Assembly: GCA_944472135.2 (NCBI GenBank)
Contig: OX235267.1
Location: 19,885,452 to 19,949,451 of the forward strand
Direction: 5' to 3'
Source: Trichobilharzia regenti
Taxonomy: Eukaryota; Platyhelminthes; Trematoda; Strigeidida; Schistosomatidae
DNA length: 64,000 bases
Below the pieces are notes generated by a model. It was not told where the DNA came from. It was given only the letters and a program-made list of their open reading frames with translations, and did not search any database. This document shows positions 11,914-24,700 of the stretch, piece after piece; the first letter of the stretch is position 1; each line of letters begins with the position of its first letter. The translations under genes and the position numbers were made by a program.

Positions 11914-12540
11914 CTCTTCGGCAAAAAAGGAACTATTCCTTTTTTCCATCACAACCAATACACGTTAACTTGGATGCCATTGTGAGAACCTGGATCACAC
12001 GGACAGAGCTGAAATGTAAAACAAACAGAAAAGCAAACACACCACAAGCATATCCACAGCACAATCTCACACATCAATGATGACCTCCGCCCTCCAGTTA
12101 AAGGCATCCTCTTGACATCTTGCAACACAATCGCCACTCGCCAGAATGACTCTTGCAGAAAGCAACGTGACCATAGCACCACCTCACGATACTCTACGCA
12201 CATCCTCTTATCTACTCACTACCAAATACCACTGCGATCGCTTGTCACTCATTCTGCCTCAGTTCTAGGAACGGTGACGTATGCGAGCCTCAGTCGTTTA
12301 CACTCTTTCTCCCCGGCGTGTGGGACCGCACCTAACAATTATCTCCGTGTGCATTTCATTCTCAGCAATAGCGTAGCCTCCCCGGCGTTTACGACCCATC
12401 TGCTGTCCTTAGCATCAATCAATTCATTCATGGATGTAGAAGACTCGAAACAACTTCAGAAGTAATCACGACGAAAATTTTAACAAAATTATGCAATAAA
12501 AACAAGGTACGAAAACAACAAGTAAACACAATGAATCCCA
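11914..12540. other. No gene recognised
   Basis: Open frames such as 12112-12465 are rich in Ser/Thr/His without domain features and are best read as chance. No repeat identity was assigned. Confidence 0.3.
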
Positions 12541-13080
12541 AATACACCAATTGATATGACACACCACACGTATATACAAATTGTACAAACAACCTCGCCG
12601 ATCACGTCTTGGTGGAATTCCTTTGAAGAATTGCAGGACTTACACCAGTACGCCTACAACCCCTCTCAGGTTGACGATTGTAATTTGTGGAATGTACGGA
12701 CACAAACAAGATTATTCAACAATTACAATAATTGGAACTCACACAATTATTTAACACAAACATATGTACAATCACTACATCAAATGTTGTGGATTCTGGC
12801 ATGACAAACTACCCTTGAAGAACTGTAGGACTTACAGCAGTACGCCTACATTCCTTCTCAGGTTGATGATCCAAGTGGAAGTCGTCCGGACACAATCAGA
12901 ATTACCAACAGATAGATGACAGATGATATCAATTCAGTATATACAATATGAACATATGTACAAAATCACACACCAAGCACATTGGACTGCTCATTGATGC
13001 TCTACCCTTTGAAGAATTGTAGGACTTACAGCAGTATGCCTACAACCCTTCTCGGGTTGACGCCCTAGGTTGGAAAATCG
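12541..13080. repeat. Degenerate tandem repeat, about 193-bp period, 2-3 copies
   Basis: A block of about 55 bp (GAAGAATTGTAGGACTTACA and onward through CCTTCTCAGGTTGA) recurs at about 12621, 12813 and 13007, giving periods of 192 and 194 bp. The intervening DNA also matches weakly (CATATGTACAAAATCAC-like and GGACACAAnCA segments). Copies have diverged noticeably, so the array is old. Confidence 0.7.
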
Positions 13081-15303
13081 TCGCAGAGTTCATTTGCTGA
13101 CTTCCTTCTTTCAACTATATTTTCAAATCTGAAGAGCTACACGCGTTTCGTCTGAGTGTTGTGTCATATGTGGTTGATATAGTGGGCTACTCAAAAAAGT
13201 ATAAAATTGGCTTATAAAACGTTTGTTAGTTTACCGTTAACGATGTTTAAGTGGTATAATCTGCAAGAGGCCACCACAACAGTTTGTATCCTTTTAAGCA
13301 TACGCAGAAGTACTAAATTTTCAGCAACCAGTTGGATGCAGATCTTTTTCGGTCTGCAAACAGAATGACTGTGAGCCAATCCATACAAAATTTCGAATGA
13401 AGCATGCAGGAGCAGAATATTACCATCGAATGAGTCAGTGGGATTTGAAATGCAGCTGTCAGCATATTTTCTTTATTTCATAGATATCCGGGTTTATTGG
13501 AGCTGTATAGGTAGTGGGTTGCATTTATCATCAAGATCAACATATGGATGAATGTCCAGATGTGTAGTACAACTTGTTCGCCGTTTGGATTTAGCTAACT
13601 ACATCTCGTGTAGTATAATGAAGAATTAATGTAGAATTAGTTATTGGGGAAATTTTTTCCCTAACCGATTTTCACTAGGACGATGATATGAAGTCACTGA
13701 CTGCTAGATCAGAAGGGTTAAGTTTTGGAACGAGTGCAACGAGAGCTGCTAGACACTTTCAGACTCGTTCTTAAAATTTCACTTGTAAACCTCGGCCTAT
13801 AACTACCAGTATTTGATCTGTGTGCTACAAACTGGACAGCATTCGAAGGTTGGTGTAATGGTTGTTGAGGCCAACACGTAGATAACTGAAAATAGAGAAC
13901 AGACTTGAGGTCTTCGACGAAAGATTCAAATCGAAAGACCAAGTTGTTCGGAGAAGATCTATATTAGAATCCAAAACGTTTCAGACACGACGAAATTATT
14001 CCGCTCAACGAACACAAAAATTATGTTAAGGGCATTCAATTCTGAGGTTGTCGGGTGTCCAAGAGCAAGAAGAGTAATGACTTAACAAATTTGCATGCGG
14101 TCAAAAGGAGGTGAATCCCAAACAGGGTATGCAGCAGTGCGAGATAAGCACAAAATCATCTAATATACATGAATATGATAAGTAATGTAGAAAGCGAAAT
14201 ATTACGCTGTCTTCTTTGAAATCTGCGTCCCCTTGTGGCAACTCGCCCGACGCGGCAAGGTCATATACGGTCACAAAATTCAGACATATACAGATAGGTA
14301 TACTCACGCCACAGCTTTTCCAAATACTTTATGGAACCTGTGTACCACCGCTAATTGAGCTGGAGAAAGCGCCCACCTCTTACAAACGATTGAGATAACT
14401 GTAAGACTTTTTAAATAACTTTACGGCCCCTTGATTTTTAGTTACCACAAACCTAGGGGTAAACTGATCATCCAAATCATCGAGGTAGGTGTATCTAGAC
14501 ACTCAATGAAGATAGACTTCAGCGTGATAACCCATGACGTATTGCTCTTTAAAGGGTCAAGTGTACCTCTTTTCCTTGTCACATCGAGTTCGCCTTCCCC
14601 AATTAGAACTCCTTAACAGCAGCTGTGAGTGCTGAAACCTCGCTGAAAAAAGCTTTAATCCGAGGCTAAAGAGTCACACAGCAATCCACTGGCTCCTATC
14701 AGTGGACTGTTCGCTTGACCAAGCCAAGATGTAGCTGACATGTCACAGTGCGTTAATGGGTCTCAAATCAGCTCTCAACTGATCCCGACACGGTCCTCTC
14801 AACCTTACTTTTTGATCACTGTGCCTACTGACTCAAATAATTTTCACTTGTTACTTTAAACCGTCTACAGTGACTGTATGCCATAGCAGCTCAAAACGAA
14901 ACTATACAATGATGACCTTGACAAATCCCTATCATCCAGTCAGATGCGTCCAATACAGAAGTGCCTAACTTGAAAAAAACGATGACATGAAAGCAGTGTA
15001 AAATTAAAAAGTAGTTGCATAAGATAACTTCCTACTATCTGTTCCAAGAAACCCTCCCGATTTCTAAGAGAACTACTCACACTTGGGTCAAGCCAATTTC
15101 TTTAAATAAATATATCATGATAACCACAAATCATCGTGTTTCTTGACTCATTCAGCTCTCTGATCCTTGTTTTAGATAAATTCAGAAACTTGTGATGAAA
15201 TTTGTTTCATTCCCACGTAAAGGATTAGGGGAATCGTCGCCATGATTAGCCGCGTTATGAATAAAGCCCATAGTGGTCTTATTAGCCCGATAAAAGGAAA
15301 TAT
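13081..15303. other. No gene recognised
   Basis: Unique-looking A+T-rich sequence. Short open frames of 60-75 codons (for example 13718-13942 minus, 14216-14398 plus) lack recognisable motifs. Confidence 0.3.
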
Positions 15304-15566
15304 ATTAACTTTCTATAGTTTGGTTTGTAAGGATTAGTTATGTTTTACGGGTTGATCACGGATTGATATCAGTTAGAGAACCATTGAAAACCAGGGAGTA
15401 CTGGACAGCTGCTGTTTCATCCTAGTTTGGGAATCATCGGCAGTACGCACCCACTGGGATTCGAACCCGGGACCTTCCGGTTACAAGGCAAGCTCGTATA
15501 CCATTCAGCCACTGGGACCCGATTCAATGGCTCGTGAATTCTAACTTCTACTAATTCGTGATTTAG
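15304..15566 (-). mobile_element. tRNA-related SINE with hammerhead-like domain, copy 1
   Basis: Read on the minus strand, this has a tRNA-like region with an A-box-like GTGGCTGAATGG and a perfect B box GGTTCGAATCC (15467-15457), followed by a hammerhead-like fold and a 3' part ending near 15304. It is repeated almost exactly at 15698-15960, 394 bp away. The 131 bp between the copies may be the 5' part of this longer copy. The order of pol III promoter then hammerhead matches the S-alpha SINEs described from schistosomes (established knowledge). Assignment to that family is inferred from layout only. Confidence 0.75.
15398..15446 (-). ncRNA. Hammerhead-ribozyme-like fold, type I layout (probably inactive), copy 1
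   Basis: On the minus strand, GTACTG and CAGTAC form a perfect 6-bp open stem I. Between them lie CCGATGA (core, expected CUGANGA), a stem II with TCC/GGA, GAAAC, a short ACAGC/GCTGT stem III and the cleavage triplet GTC. Two departures matter: the conserved U4 is C, and the stem II base pair next to the core is a T-T mismatch. The fold is clear; self-cleavage is doubtful. Confidence 0.6.
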
Positions 15567-15697
15567 CGCGACCCCAACCATTGTCGTTGGTGGGACATCC
15601 ATCCACACACGTGACATCTAATTGGACCTCACTGGTCACGACTTCTCACTAGAACTCAGGAAACTCCAACCTGTAGCAAGTCATTAGCGAGCATCAG

Positions 15698-15960
15698 ATT
15701 AACTTTCTATTGTTTGGTTTGTAAGGATTAGTTATGTTTTACGGGTTGATCACGGATTGATATCAGTTAGAGAACCATTGAAAACCAGGGAGTACTGGAC
15801 AGCTGCTGTTTCATCCTAGTTTGGGAATCATCGGCAGTACGCACCCACTGGGATTCGAACCCGGGACCTTCCGGTTACAAGGCAAGCTCGTATACCATTC
15901 AGCCACTGGGACCCGATTCAATGGCTCGTGAATTCTAACTTCTACTATTTCGTGATTTAG
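15698..15960 (-). mobile_element. tRNA-related SINE with hammerhead-like domain, copy 2
   Basis: Near-identical to 15304-15566 over 263 bp; only a couple of base differences near each end were noticed. It has the same orientation and carries the same B box (15861-15851). It ends abruptly at 15960, where copy 1 continues, so it is 5'-truncated relative to copy 1 or the pair arose by local duplication. Confidence 0.75.
15792..15840 (-). ncRNA. Hammerhead-ribozyme-like fold, copy 2
   Basis: Same sequence as 15398-15446, including the C at core position 4 and the mismatched first pair of stem II. Confidence 0.6.
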
Positions 15961-16795
15961 ATAAAAATCTAAGTTAATGAAACAGTATATTAAAAAACAC
16001 AGTCAACGAGTTATATAAATTACTGGTTACTTGGCCATATAATGAATGTCCGCTGCTACGAATTATTCTCACCCCTGCTCGACCCTTTGTCTTCACAAAA
16101 GTCTGTACTGCCCACCCGCTTGACTGCTAACTGTGTTGTATACTTTAGATTTTTCAGGAACCTCGAATCCTCATCCGAAGACTACTCTACAACCGGTGCA
16201 CAGCTTTTAACAGTAGACGCCACCCGAGAAGTGAACACTATTGTGGATTACATCGATTAGCGTTGCCGCGTTTCAAATTTACCTCGCTTCTGGGCTTCTC
16301 TTTCATTGGCTACAACAGTGGCGGTCAGTTGGATTTTTGATTTATCATGAGTAAGTGCTATCGTGTGCGGTTTAGTTGATGAACGTAAGGTTTGACTATT
16401 CTAATGTTGTTTCATTGTTTTTATCCAGATACAATGCCCTTTTCGATGTACACCATCCCGAAACTGGTTAGCCATCATGGTGGTTATCAGTGACTACTAT
16501 CCCGTGGGTCCCAGTGCATCTCTTGAGTTGCGGTTATACGTACAATATTTTCTACTTCGATATTTCTAACTAACACAGTCTAATATCTTGTCTTCCCCAG
16601 AAATAAGCTGTGAAAAGCCGTGGCAAAATTGGGCTTCGTTAACGAAGCCTTCAACTAGGATTTTGTTGCAAATAATCAGTGCAAGCAGAAGCAGCACATA
16701 TGTAAGAAGCTACGAATGCATCGGAGGACTTTCAAAAAGTTAGGACCTTATAAATTGGTAGTAGTGACGACCTTTTTCACATACTACTATGTGGC
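15961..16795. other. No gene recognised
   Basis: One open frame of 72 codons (16042-16260) has no recognisable motif. No repeat was identified. Confidence 0.3.
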
Positions 16796-16990
16796 TACGT
16801 TCGCAGTGGCAGAGTGTTTAGGACTCTCACCGACCATGCACGTGGTCCCGGATTAGACTCCCTGCTGGCGCACACCTGATATCTATGGACGGCCTCCAAA
16901 ATTTGGGCTACAGATATCACATGCCGAAAATTCCATACCTGTATGAAAAATACGGTGTGGAATCAAGCTGAAATATAAAAATCGTTGAAT
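16796..16990 (+). mobile_element. tRNA-derived SINE-like repeat (degenerate)
   Basis: GTGGCAGAGTGTTTAGGAC followed by CTCACCGACCATGCACGTGG and a degenerate B box (GGATTAGACTCC) resemble a tRNA head. The same core, GTTAGGACGCTCGCCGATC and onward, is found at 24605-24670. Downstream limits are uncertain. Confidence 0.5.
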
Positions 16991-17246
16991 GAGACACTGT
17001 ACAGTGGTGGGACAAGTTTATGGAACTTTCATCTAGCCTGTATTTCCCCTCTAATATTTTTGACCCACAGACAAACAAAAAATACCACTATATGCATCAT
17101 TGCGGTATCAATCGGAGGCACAGCTAATGGCAGTTAAAAATGCTATGTGCGAATAACATTCATGATATTTTCTGCACAATTAACGCTCTCCGAATTTCAA
17201 AAGTAGTGTAAACAAGGAAGACTCACATCAGCCGACTAACATAAGC

Positions 17247-17594
17247 CGTCAATGTTCAACTCTTACTACGCTGGACCTCACGCTGTGCCTGGTAGGCTTT
17301 CAGAAACGATTTGTATTAACCAACGCAAAAAATCAGAACACAGATTGGCGACTCGAGAATCCTTTATTCTTACGCCAATAGGTAACCAGGAATAAGGTTA
17401 TTATACACAAGATCTAAGAATAAATGTTAGAAACAACAAATCACGATAATACTTCTGATAGTTTTCTGTCTCCCACTGAACAGCGAACGATGAGACGATG
17501 ACTGCTGGATTTATGACTTCCGCGAAAAATATGGGGGAGTTGGGTTTGAGCAAACAACCATGAATTGACCGTTCAATCTTCGACTACTTTGACG
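17247..17594 (-). mobile_element. LTR-like repeat R3
   Basis: Second subtype of the repeat of about 345 bp. It is inverted relative to the copy at 18831-19178. Both outer flanks carry CATAAGC in mirrored orientation, so the pair could be the arms of a single 1.9-kb element. Confidence 0.55.
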
Positions 17595-18830
17595 ACCCCT
17601 TTATACAACTTATAATATTATTTTTATTTTCTTAGTGCTACACTTTAGAAGTTAAACAATGTGTGACAGTGGAAACCACATGACCAACGAATGAGGGAGT
17701 AGAGGAAACCTTATTCAGCGAAGGTGGTGACATGTAAAGCGTTTAACTTTTATGATACTTTTTTCTAACTTCAGCGATTTAAAAAATACACTTTATTCGT
17801 TTATTTGCGGATGTCGGGTAACGTAAGTTAACCACGTCACAGCGATTCGACATCACCGAAACAATTACGATAGGCGATTGTGTAAAGATGTTTGGTTGTT
17901 GTTATTTTTCATTAAATATATTTAACATCCTGCTTACCATACTTTTCTTATCATATCTGAGTGAAACTAAATAATAGTAATGGACTACTTTTGAATACAC
18001 TTAATTTTATACGAAATCGAACTCAACTGCAGTGCATAAGTTCTATTTTTATTTTTCAAATACAGAGGTTAAGTTATTTTGTAATTGGTCCTTACAAATT
18101 TACCTATGGCTAGGGGACGTACTCGCGTAATTTTAGGCAGATATTTAGTCTTGACTAAGGCACTTATATTTCACCACCTATATGGATCGAGAATGTTCGT
18201 GCAGAATTACACTAACGTATGGTAACGAATTCATATCCTAGGGAGTACCGGTCTAGCATACCGTACTCACACTGCATTTATATCAAGTAGAAAACAAGAA
18301 TATTAGATAAAAAATTTTATTTCAGTGCAAGGCAAACAAGTTCACTTACATGTATAGGCCGAGCACAGTTCAAGATGGAAGTCTTCGTTTGGGAAGTATC
18401 TCCGATTATTCGGCGGAAACTCTCTAGCATCCAAATGACGTCACGTTTAAATTCCTCAGCAATTCAAGTATACAGAACTGTACTCTCACATCCAAAGTTA
18501 TCCGGTATCACGAACTGGAAAAATGAATATCTGCATGGTTACAAGTGAATGAGTGAACTTCCCTTCAATTGTTGTTGTATGTGGAAACAATTCCTACAAC
18601 TTATTGTGCAAATGTATCTGGTCATAAGTCGTGAAACACTCGCCAGGGCTTCTAGGATGTCTTCGTCCAAATGCCACTATGTCTGCTTCCACTGAATTTA
18701 GATAACTGACAGACATCACTATGACTTACCCCTCCTAAACGTAATACAGATTAAATTCACCAACATAAATTAGGCATCAAAACAGTAATATGCATGGCCA
18801 TATACGACTTAGGTATTCAATAAATTCAGC
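17595..18830. other. Non-coding spacer between inverted LTR-like repeats
   Basis: A+T-rich, with no open frame long enough to support a transposase or other protein. If the flanking inverted copies form one element, this is its non-coding interior. Confidence 0.35.
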
Positions 18831-19178
18831 TGTCAATGTAGCTGAAGATTGAACGGTCAATTCATGGTTGTTTGCTCAAACCCAACTCCCCCATATTTTT
18901 CGCGGAAGTCATAAATCCAGCAGTCATCGTCTCATCGTTCGCTGTTCAGTGGGAGACAGAAAACTATCAGAAGTATTATCGTGATTTGTTGTTTCTAACA
19001 TTTATTCTTAGATCTTGTGTATAATAACCTTATTCCTGGTTACCTATTGGCGTAAGAATAAAGGATTCTCGAGTCGCCAATCTGTGTTCTGATTTTTTGC
19101 GTTGGTTAATACAAATCGTTTCTGAAAGCCTACCAGGCACAGCGTGAGGTCCAGCGTAGTAAGAGCTGGACATTGACA
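18831..19178 (+). mobile_element. LTR-like repeat R4
   Basis: Best-bounded copy: it starts TGTCAATGTAGCTG, ends GCTGGACATTGACA, and has an internal GAATAAAGGATTCTCGAG. The flanks read AGC before and GCT after, so the outer boundary could equally be drawn as an AGCT duplication around GTCAATGT...ACATTGAC. Confidence 0.55.
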
Positions 19179-21340
19179 GCTTATGAGAGTTTGCTGACAT
19201 GGGTTTTCACAAGGAATCATTCCATTTCTACAGGCACAGTATATTACGTTATAAATTTTAATCTTGAATTATCCTTAATTAATATTTCTTCAAATATTTT
19301 AATATTTCGATTACTTTGAACGCCATCAGAACAGGTTATAAATTTTAAATTGTAAACCACTGACAATCAACCCCGTAGATCTGGGTGTGTTATGCCCTCT
19401 TGTGATTAAAAGCTATTTCAGGAGGATCACAAAGTCCTGAGAAACTGCGAAAAGACATCAAATACAATTATGGATATTACGTCATTGAAAGTTCAGCAAC
19501 AAGATATAAACAACAGGTGGCTACAGAGTCCTTGGAATGGTAGTATACACTGCAATGTTTTATGTTAACCATACTGGCCTTATCATGGAAACGATGGTGT
19601 TTCCGATGAAAATATAGCTTTGTTTTGGTGTTTTTTCCATCAAAGCAACCAGGCTCCAAGCAAGCATCAAATATGAACGAATAGTAGGTTTTGGCCTTAA
19701 TAAAGGCCTGGGTAGTTAAGATAAAACGGAGCATAATATTGCGTGAACGAGATTATCTTGAGTTAGATGGGCAATATTTCAGTGAGAAGTGGATTCAAAG
19801 ATCCGAAAGATTAGAATCCTTATGATGAGCTGACCTGTAAGAACTCTCACGAATTTATGTAGTGCCCATAGGGTGGTATTGATGCTTCGGCATCATTCTG
19901 AACTTTGAAAGGTGGTTTACACATCTAAAAGATAGTAACTGGAGTAACACTTTCCATCTGTTCAGAGTATTTTCCTTGACGCAGTGTCTTATCAAAAATT
20001 TGCAGTATTCCTAGTGGTTTTATAGGAATCTTGGTTTCCTCTTCATCTTCATCGGCAGTCCTTTGACGCACAATAGAATGCAGTAACTACACATACTCAG
20101 GCAATGTAACCTGAACATCACAAAATCCCTATAGATATTCTACTGAACAAAAATGGTTTTAAAAAATGAGTCATAAGTGCAGCTTCCTCATAATTAATAG
20201 CCACAGGTAATTCATGAAGGAGCTAAGAATATCTTAGTGATCTGAAAATGAATGATTTTTAGGAATGGTATATTTTACGTAACGACCGTACTAGTTGTAG
20301 GATGCAGCTGCTAGCTACTGTTCAGCGGGAGGGTAATACTAACTAAAAACTCTGCTAAATTTCAAAAGGGTTATCCCAGTGCACACTGATATCAAGATAA
20401 GTTGATGCCATTCAATGCACTGAGCAGTTAGGGTCTTCCGAAATCCCATGTGACAATGTAAATTCAACTGGTAACACGTCTCCGGCTGAGAAATTTTAAC
20501 CGTCAACTTCATCGAAATGGACGTAATCACCACAAATTTCAGCCACTTGTCTCATCCACCGTATGATTTCTTCGATGTGTTATGGAAGATTTTAATCATC
20601 ACAGATGAAAATAAATATGTTTAACCTCCCCAGAACATACATCTAAATTATGTCTATGGGCTTATTCTCTTTCAATTACCTGATTCTCACAGGTCAACCT
20701 GAAAATCTAAACCAACTCACAAATAATAGAGGTTAAACGCTCCCAAACGGAAATAATAGTCGTTTCTAAGCATAAATTCTTTAAATGCATGCCTTTCTTC
20801 GCAATAATTCGTCTGGGATGTCAAGACACTATCAAGCAATAATACGAACACAATACAGGTATATATTGCTTTTTTCGGCTACAGAAGCCTAAAACTAGCC
20901 AAATGCACCGCATTTTCACAAAAATAAGCGCTTATAACGCCTCTACAGGCGTGAGTGCGATAACCCATACAGTGCGTGAAAATACATCGCAATAGCCTTT
21001 ATCCTCAGTCCGCCGAGCAGCACACTGCATTTTAGAATCCGTTTCGAAGCTAAGTATGTCTTCTCATTAATCTTTTTAAACAAAAGTTGTGTGAAGTGCT
21101 TACGTTTTTAACATATAACAGAAAATTGTATAATCACATTGTTCCAGACTCCACAAGACCAAGGATGGTAACAAAACGTTTACTCCCTTCCAATGAGTCT
21201 GTTGTCTAAGCAGTACTTAAATACTAGATTTGGATGAAATTCTGTGAGTTACTCGTTACAGGATCTATAATTCCGTCCACATACTGTGGAATCACCTGAC
21301 TTGTAGCTCCAGTTCAGTATTCCGTTCATTGGGCAGTTTC
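19179..21340. other. No gene recognised
   Basis: No coding or repeat structure could be supported upstream of the hnRNP gene. Short frames at 19477-19734 and 20339-20533 show no motifs. Confidence 0.3.
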
Positions 21341-21352
21341 GTTTTCGGCTGC

Positions 21353-21360
21353 TATAAATA
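21353..21360 (+). promoter_or_regulatory. Possible TATA box upstream of the hnRNP F/H gene
   Basis: TATAAATA sits in a locally G+C-richer stretch about 400 bp upstream of the start codon. It could be the core promoter of the gene, but distance and lack of transcript data keep this weak. Confidence 0.3.
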
Positions 21361-21756
21361 GGTCGCCCTTTCTACCTACTGATTTGTTGGAGTTTTGTAA
21401 ATTTACTTGGTTTTCTTTATGCCACTTTTGTTACTACGATCTATAATACTACCGTTACTGTTATTTTTGAACAAACCTGGCAGCCGCAGTGGAAGTAGCC
21501 AAACGTTTCAGATGAACCGCACACTAAAAACCAAACATGAGCAACCTCCCACACACACCTCGAGATCTGACGAATCTATGGAAGGCGAATGATGGGGTGA
21601 ACTACATATTATTTCATCAAATGTCATTAATTGTTGCTGCACTACCAAGAGGTTGGCTCAAATAAATCAGCTAAGTGTATACTACTTGTTAAAAGGATAT
21701 TGAATTGTGACTCTCGGGTTGCGCGACTTATAAGTTGCAGTTTCGAAGTGACGGGA

Positions 21757-24700
21757 ATGTCGTTCGTGATTCGTATAAGGGGCCTTCCGTTTTCTGCTAA
21801 TGCAGAGGACATAATCAGTTTTTTCGGCGGTAATATTTCTGTGAATTAGTCCTTAAGTTCTTTATAGATTCCAAAATCAAAGGCGGAAAGCGTGGAATTT
21901 ACTTCCCCCAAGGACCTAATGGTCGTTCCAACGGAGAGGCTTTCATTGAGTTGGAGAGCAAGGAAGACAAAGAAAAAGCCATGGAACGTCACAAGGAACA
22001 TATGGGTCGCCGATATATTGAAGGTTAAAGTTGGAGTTATTGTTTATGTATGAATATAGTGTTCGACTCGTGCTCAGAAGAATTAGATTTTGCTATGGGG
22101 AACAGGTCCTCTGACACACATAACCGAAAAGAGCATGTTGTGCGATTACGCGGTCTTCCTTATGATACTGAGAAAAAAGAAATTTATGTATTTTTCAACG
22201 GTAAGCAAATTTTTAAAATAGCCTTATTGCGATCACGAATAATGCGAACTTGTTCTACATGACAATCTAGGACATATAGTGCTGACGGCATATGACTGGG
22301 AAACTAACGTAAACAGAGGGTTGATTTTGAAGAGGATCGGGCGTAAACGCCGTGGAGTTTGACTTATTAAAATTATTGTTATCAGGGATGCGCTCATATT
22401 CCGCTGAAGCAAATAAATAGTTTTCCGAAGTCATAAGTTTCGCCGTCAAACTGGGATATATTGGGTTTGATTAGCTTCACAGTGTTTGTGTTGGTGATGT
22501 TGCAAGTTAAGTATATAGTTACTGACTAAAAAGTATCTCAGTATGGCATAGTATTCATATATACAGCAATGGAAGCCTTTCGTTCAGTTGACCACTGTCT
22601 GGCTACGTGTGACAGAAGCAGTATACGGATTTTACTAGAATTTATTGTAGACAAAAGTCAGAACTTGCTTTTTGTAGCCAGGAAGTCACATAAATTCAAA
22701 ACTAGCAATCTAGAGCGTTAGAATTCAGTAGTAGTAAGGCTCAGTGACTAGCTCATGTTTGATAGCTATCATTGTTTCATTGCTACTTATGCTTAGGGGC
22801 TGTTATTAATAAAATTAGCCCATCATCTTTCATTCTAGTTATAATTTATACTGGCACGCATCTTTTATATTTTATTTTGATTTCTGTATGTCTGTTTTCA
22901 AGATACATTTTGCCACCCCAGTATCTGCCACATCTTTGGTTAGGACACCCCAGTTTAATGACATGAGCTATTAGGTTATCTAAGGTAGCATGCATATTTT
23001 ATCTCCAAAATGTGTTGTTAGTTGGACTAAGTGATGAGCATCACACAAATGTTTTCGTCCTCAGACTAAGTAAAGGCACGAAAAGATTAAGAGTACTGAG
23101 ATGCTAAGGAAAGATCCTTGTCTTATCATAGAGAAGACAGCTACATTAAGAAATGTTTGCTTTTACAGTTAGGTCCTTGTCAATGATTCTATTCCAAATG
23201 GCGTTTTTAATGCAGTACTTAGTTTCTTCATCTGTTGATGGCAAAACTGTGTGTTACTGTCTGATTGAAATAAGTGGCTGTGAACTACTTACATCAGCCA
23301 AGAATGATTGCTACCTGGATCGAAGTGATCCAGAGATCAGAAGGCAGTTTCACGCGTGTGGGCCCGAGCTCGTCAGCCTGTTTGACTCGGTTCAAGTCAC
23401 CCGAATTTCGTTTTGCTACTTGGGCGAACTGGTAATAAACTAGATCGAATTCTCAATTCGCAAATAAATTAGTGATCTGCAATTTGAGGTAGGATTTCAC
23501 CAGTTTCCCTTAGAAGCCAAAATTATTTGGATCACTATGTGGCCTGCTTGATACTATAAGCGCCAACCAAGAAAACAGACAAAAATGCATGATTCTGTGT
23601 AGAACGATATTTTTCTCATAAATTAAAGTCAAAACCTCAAATGAGCGAAACCGCCATCTGGTGTTTAGATCACTTTGACGTGACTGGTGAGCACGACGGG
23701 TTGATGTGAGCGTTATACAACCAGTACTACATAGTTTTGTGCGCCTACGCTTGGTTTCTGGATTACTATATATGGTATCAAGCATATCATATGTTGTGAT
23801 TTGTATAATCTGGGTTCCTAAAGGAAACTGGTGAAATAATCACTCCTGCTTAAATGACGAATTACTTTGCCGAATTGCGAACTGATTTACAGATTGTGAG
23901 TTTGACAAGTGTTGATAAGTTTGTTCACAACACTTCGTTGATGTCAGTATGTTAAAGGGGTCGTGATAATGTAGCAGTTAAGTGGTAGTAATGTCTAGGA
24001 AATTACACGTTGAGGAATAGGGATAAGTGATTAGATTATTTTGATTGGTCGCGATTGAGAATGGAACTGAAATGAGAATTTCTAAGTGCGATAGGTGGGA
24101 GGAATGGCCAATTTATTATATTTATGTGAAAATGACTAAAGTGGGTAAGTTGACTGTATGGATTTTGGAGCACAAATCTATTGGTTAGAGGGATTAGATC
24201 TCGTCAGGTTATCACTTGCTGGGTCTTTATTCACTGCCTAGGTATTATATACTCCAGACTGAGAGTAACTTCATTATAGATAAGATTTTATTTTGATAAA
24301 TCACAGTGTTATACAGTAATACTAACTGATGACGTTTCGAGCACAAACTGTTGCTCATAATTATATTAAGTCACACAACTTTTTACTTCATTTATATACA
24401 TGAGTAAAATTGATTACACATATGAATAAAGAACATCTTATTTCCCATCTGACTGTACTTAAATGATAACACTAATACTGTTTCTGAATGGGTATTATCC
24501 GATATTGATTTTTATTCCAATGTCTAATCAATTTCACTCATGTATATAAATGAAGTAAAAGGTTGCGTGAGTGACTTGATTTTATTATGAGCAATAGTTT
24601 GTGCGTCGGTGGTATAGTGGTTAGGACGCTCGCCGATCATGCACATGGTCCGGGGTTAGATCTTTGGCCGACTCACTCCTTTACCTCCCTAAGCCAGAAA

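Noticed and set aside
12112..12465. 117-codon frame as a gene
   Set aside because: Ser/Thr/His-rich with no domain signal, in a repeat-rich non-coding stretch; likely chance.
15451..15520. A tRNA gene on the minus strand (perfect B box, TGT in the presumed anticodon loop)
   Set aside because: Acceptor and anticodon arms do not pair properly, and the same sequence occurs twice within a SINE-like unit, so it is a tRNA-derived SINE head rather than a functional tRNA.
21407..21592. 61-codon frame upstream of the hnRNP start as an extra N-terminal exon
   Set aside because: It is not in frame with the first qRRM, has no recognisable motif, and the hnRNP F/H family normally starts just before qRRM1.
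24328..24345. CTGATGACGTTTCGAGC as a minimal hammerhead
   Set aside because: The GAAA box after stem II is missing; the motif lies in a foldback arm and is explained by it.
24605..24670. A second candidate tRNA gene
   Set aside because: The B box is damaged and the copy interrupts an inverted-repeat arm; it reads as a SINE head.
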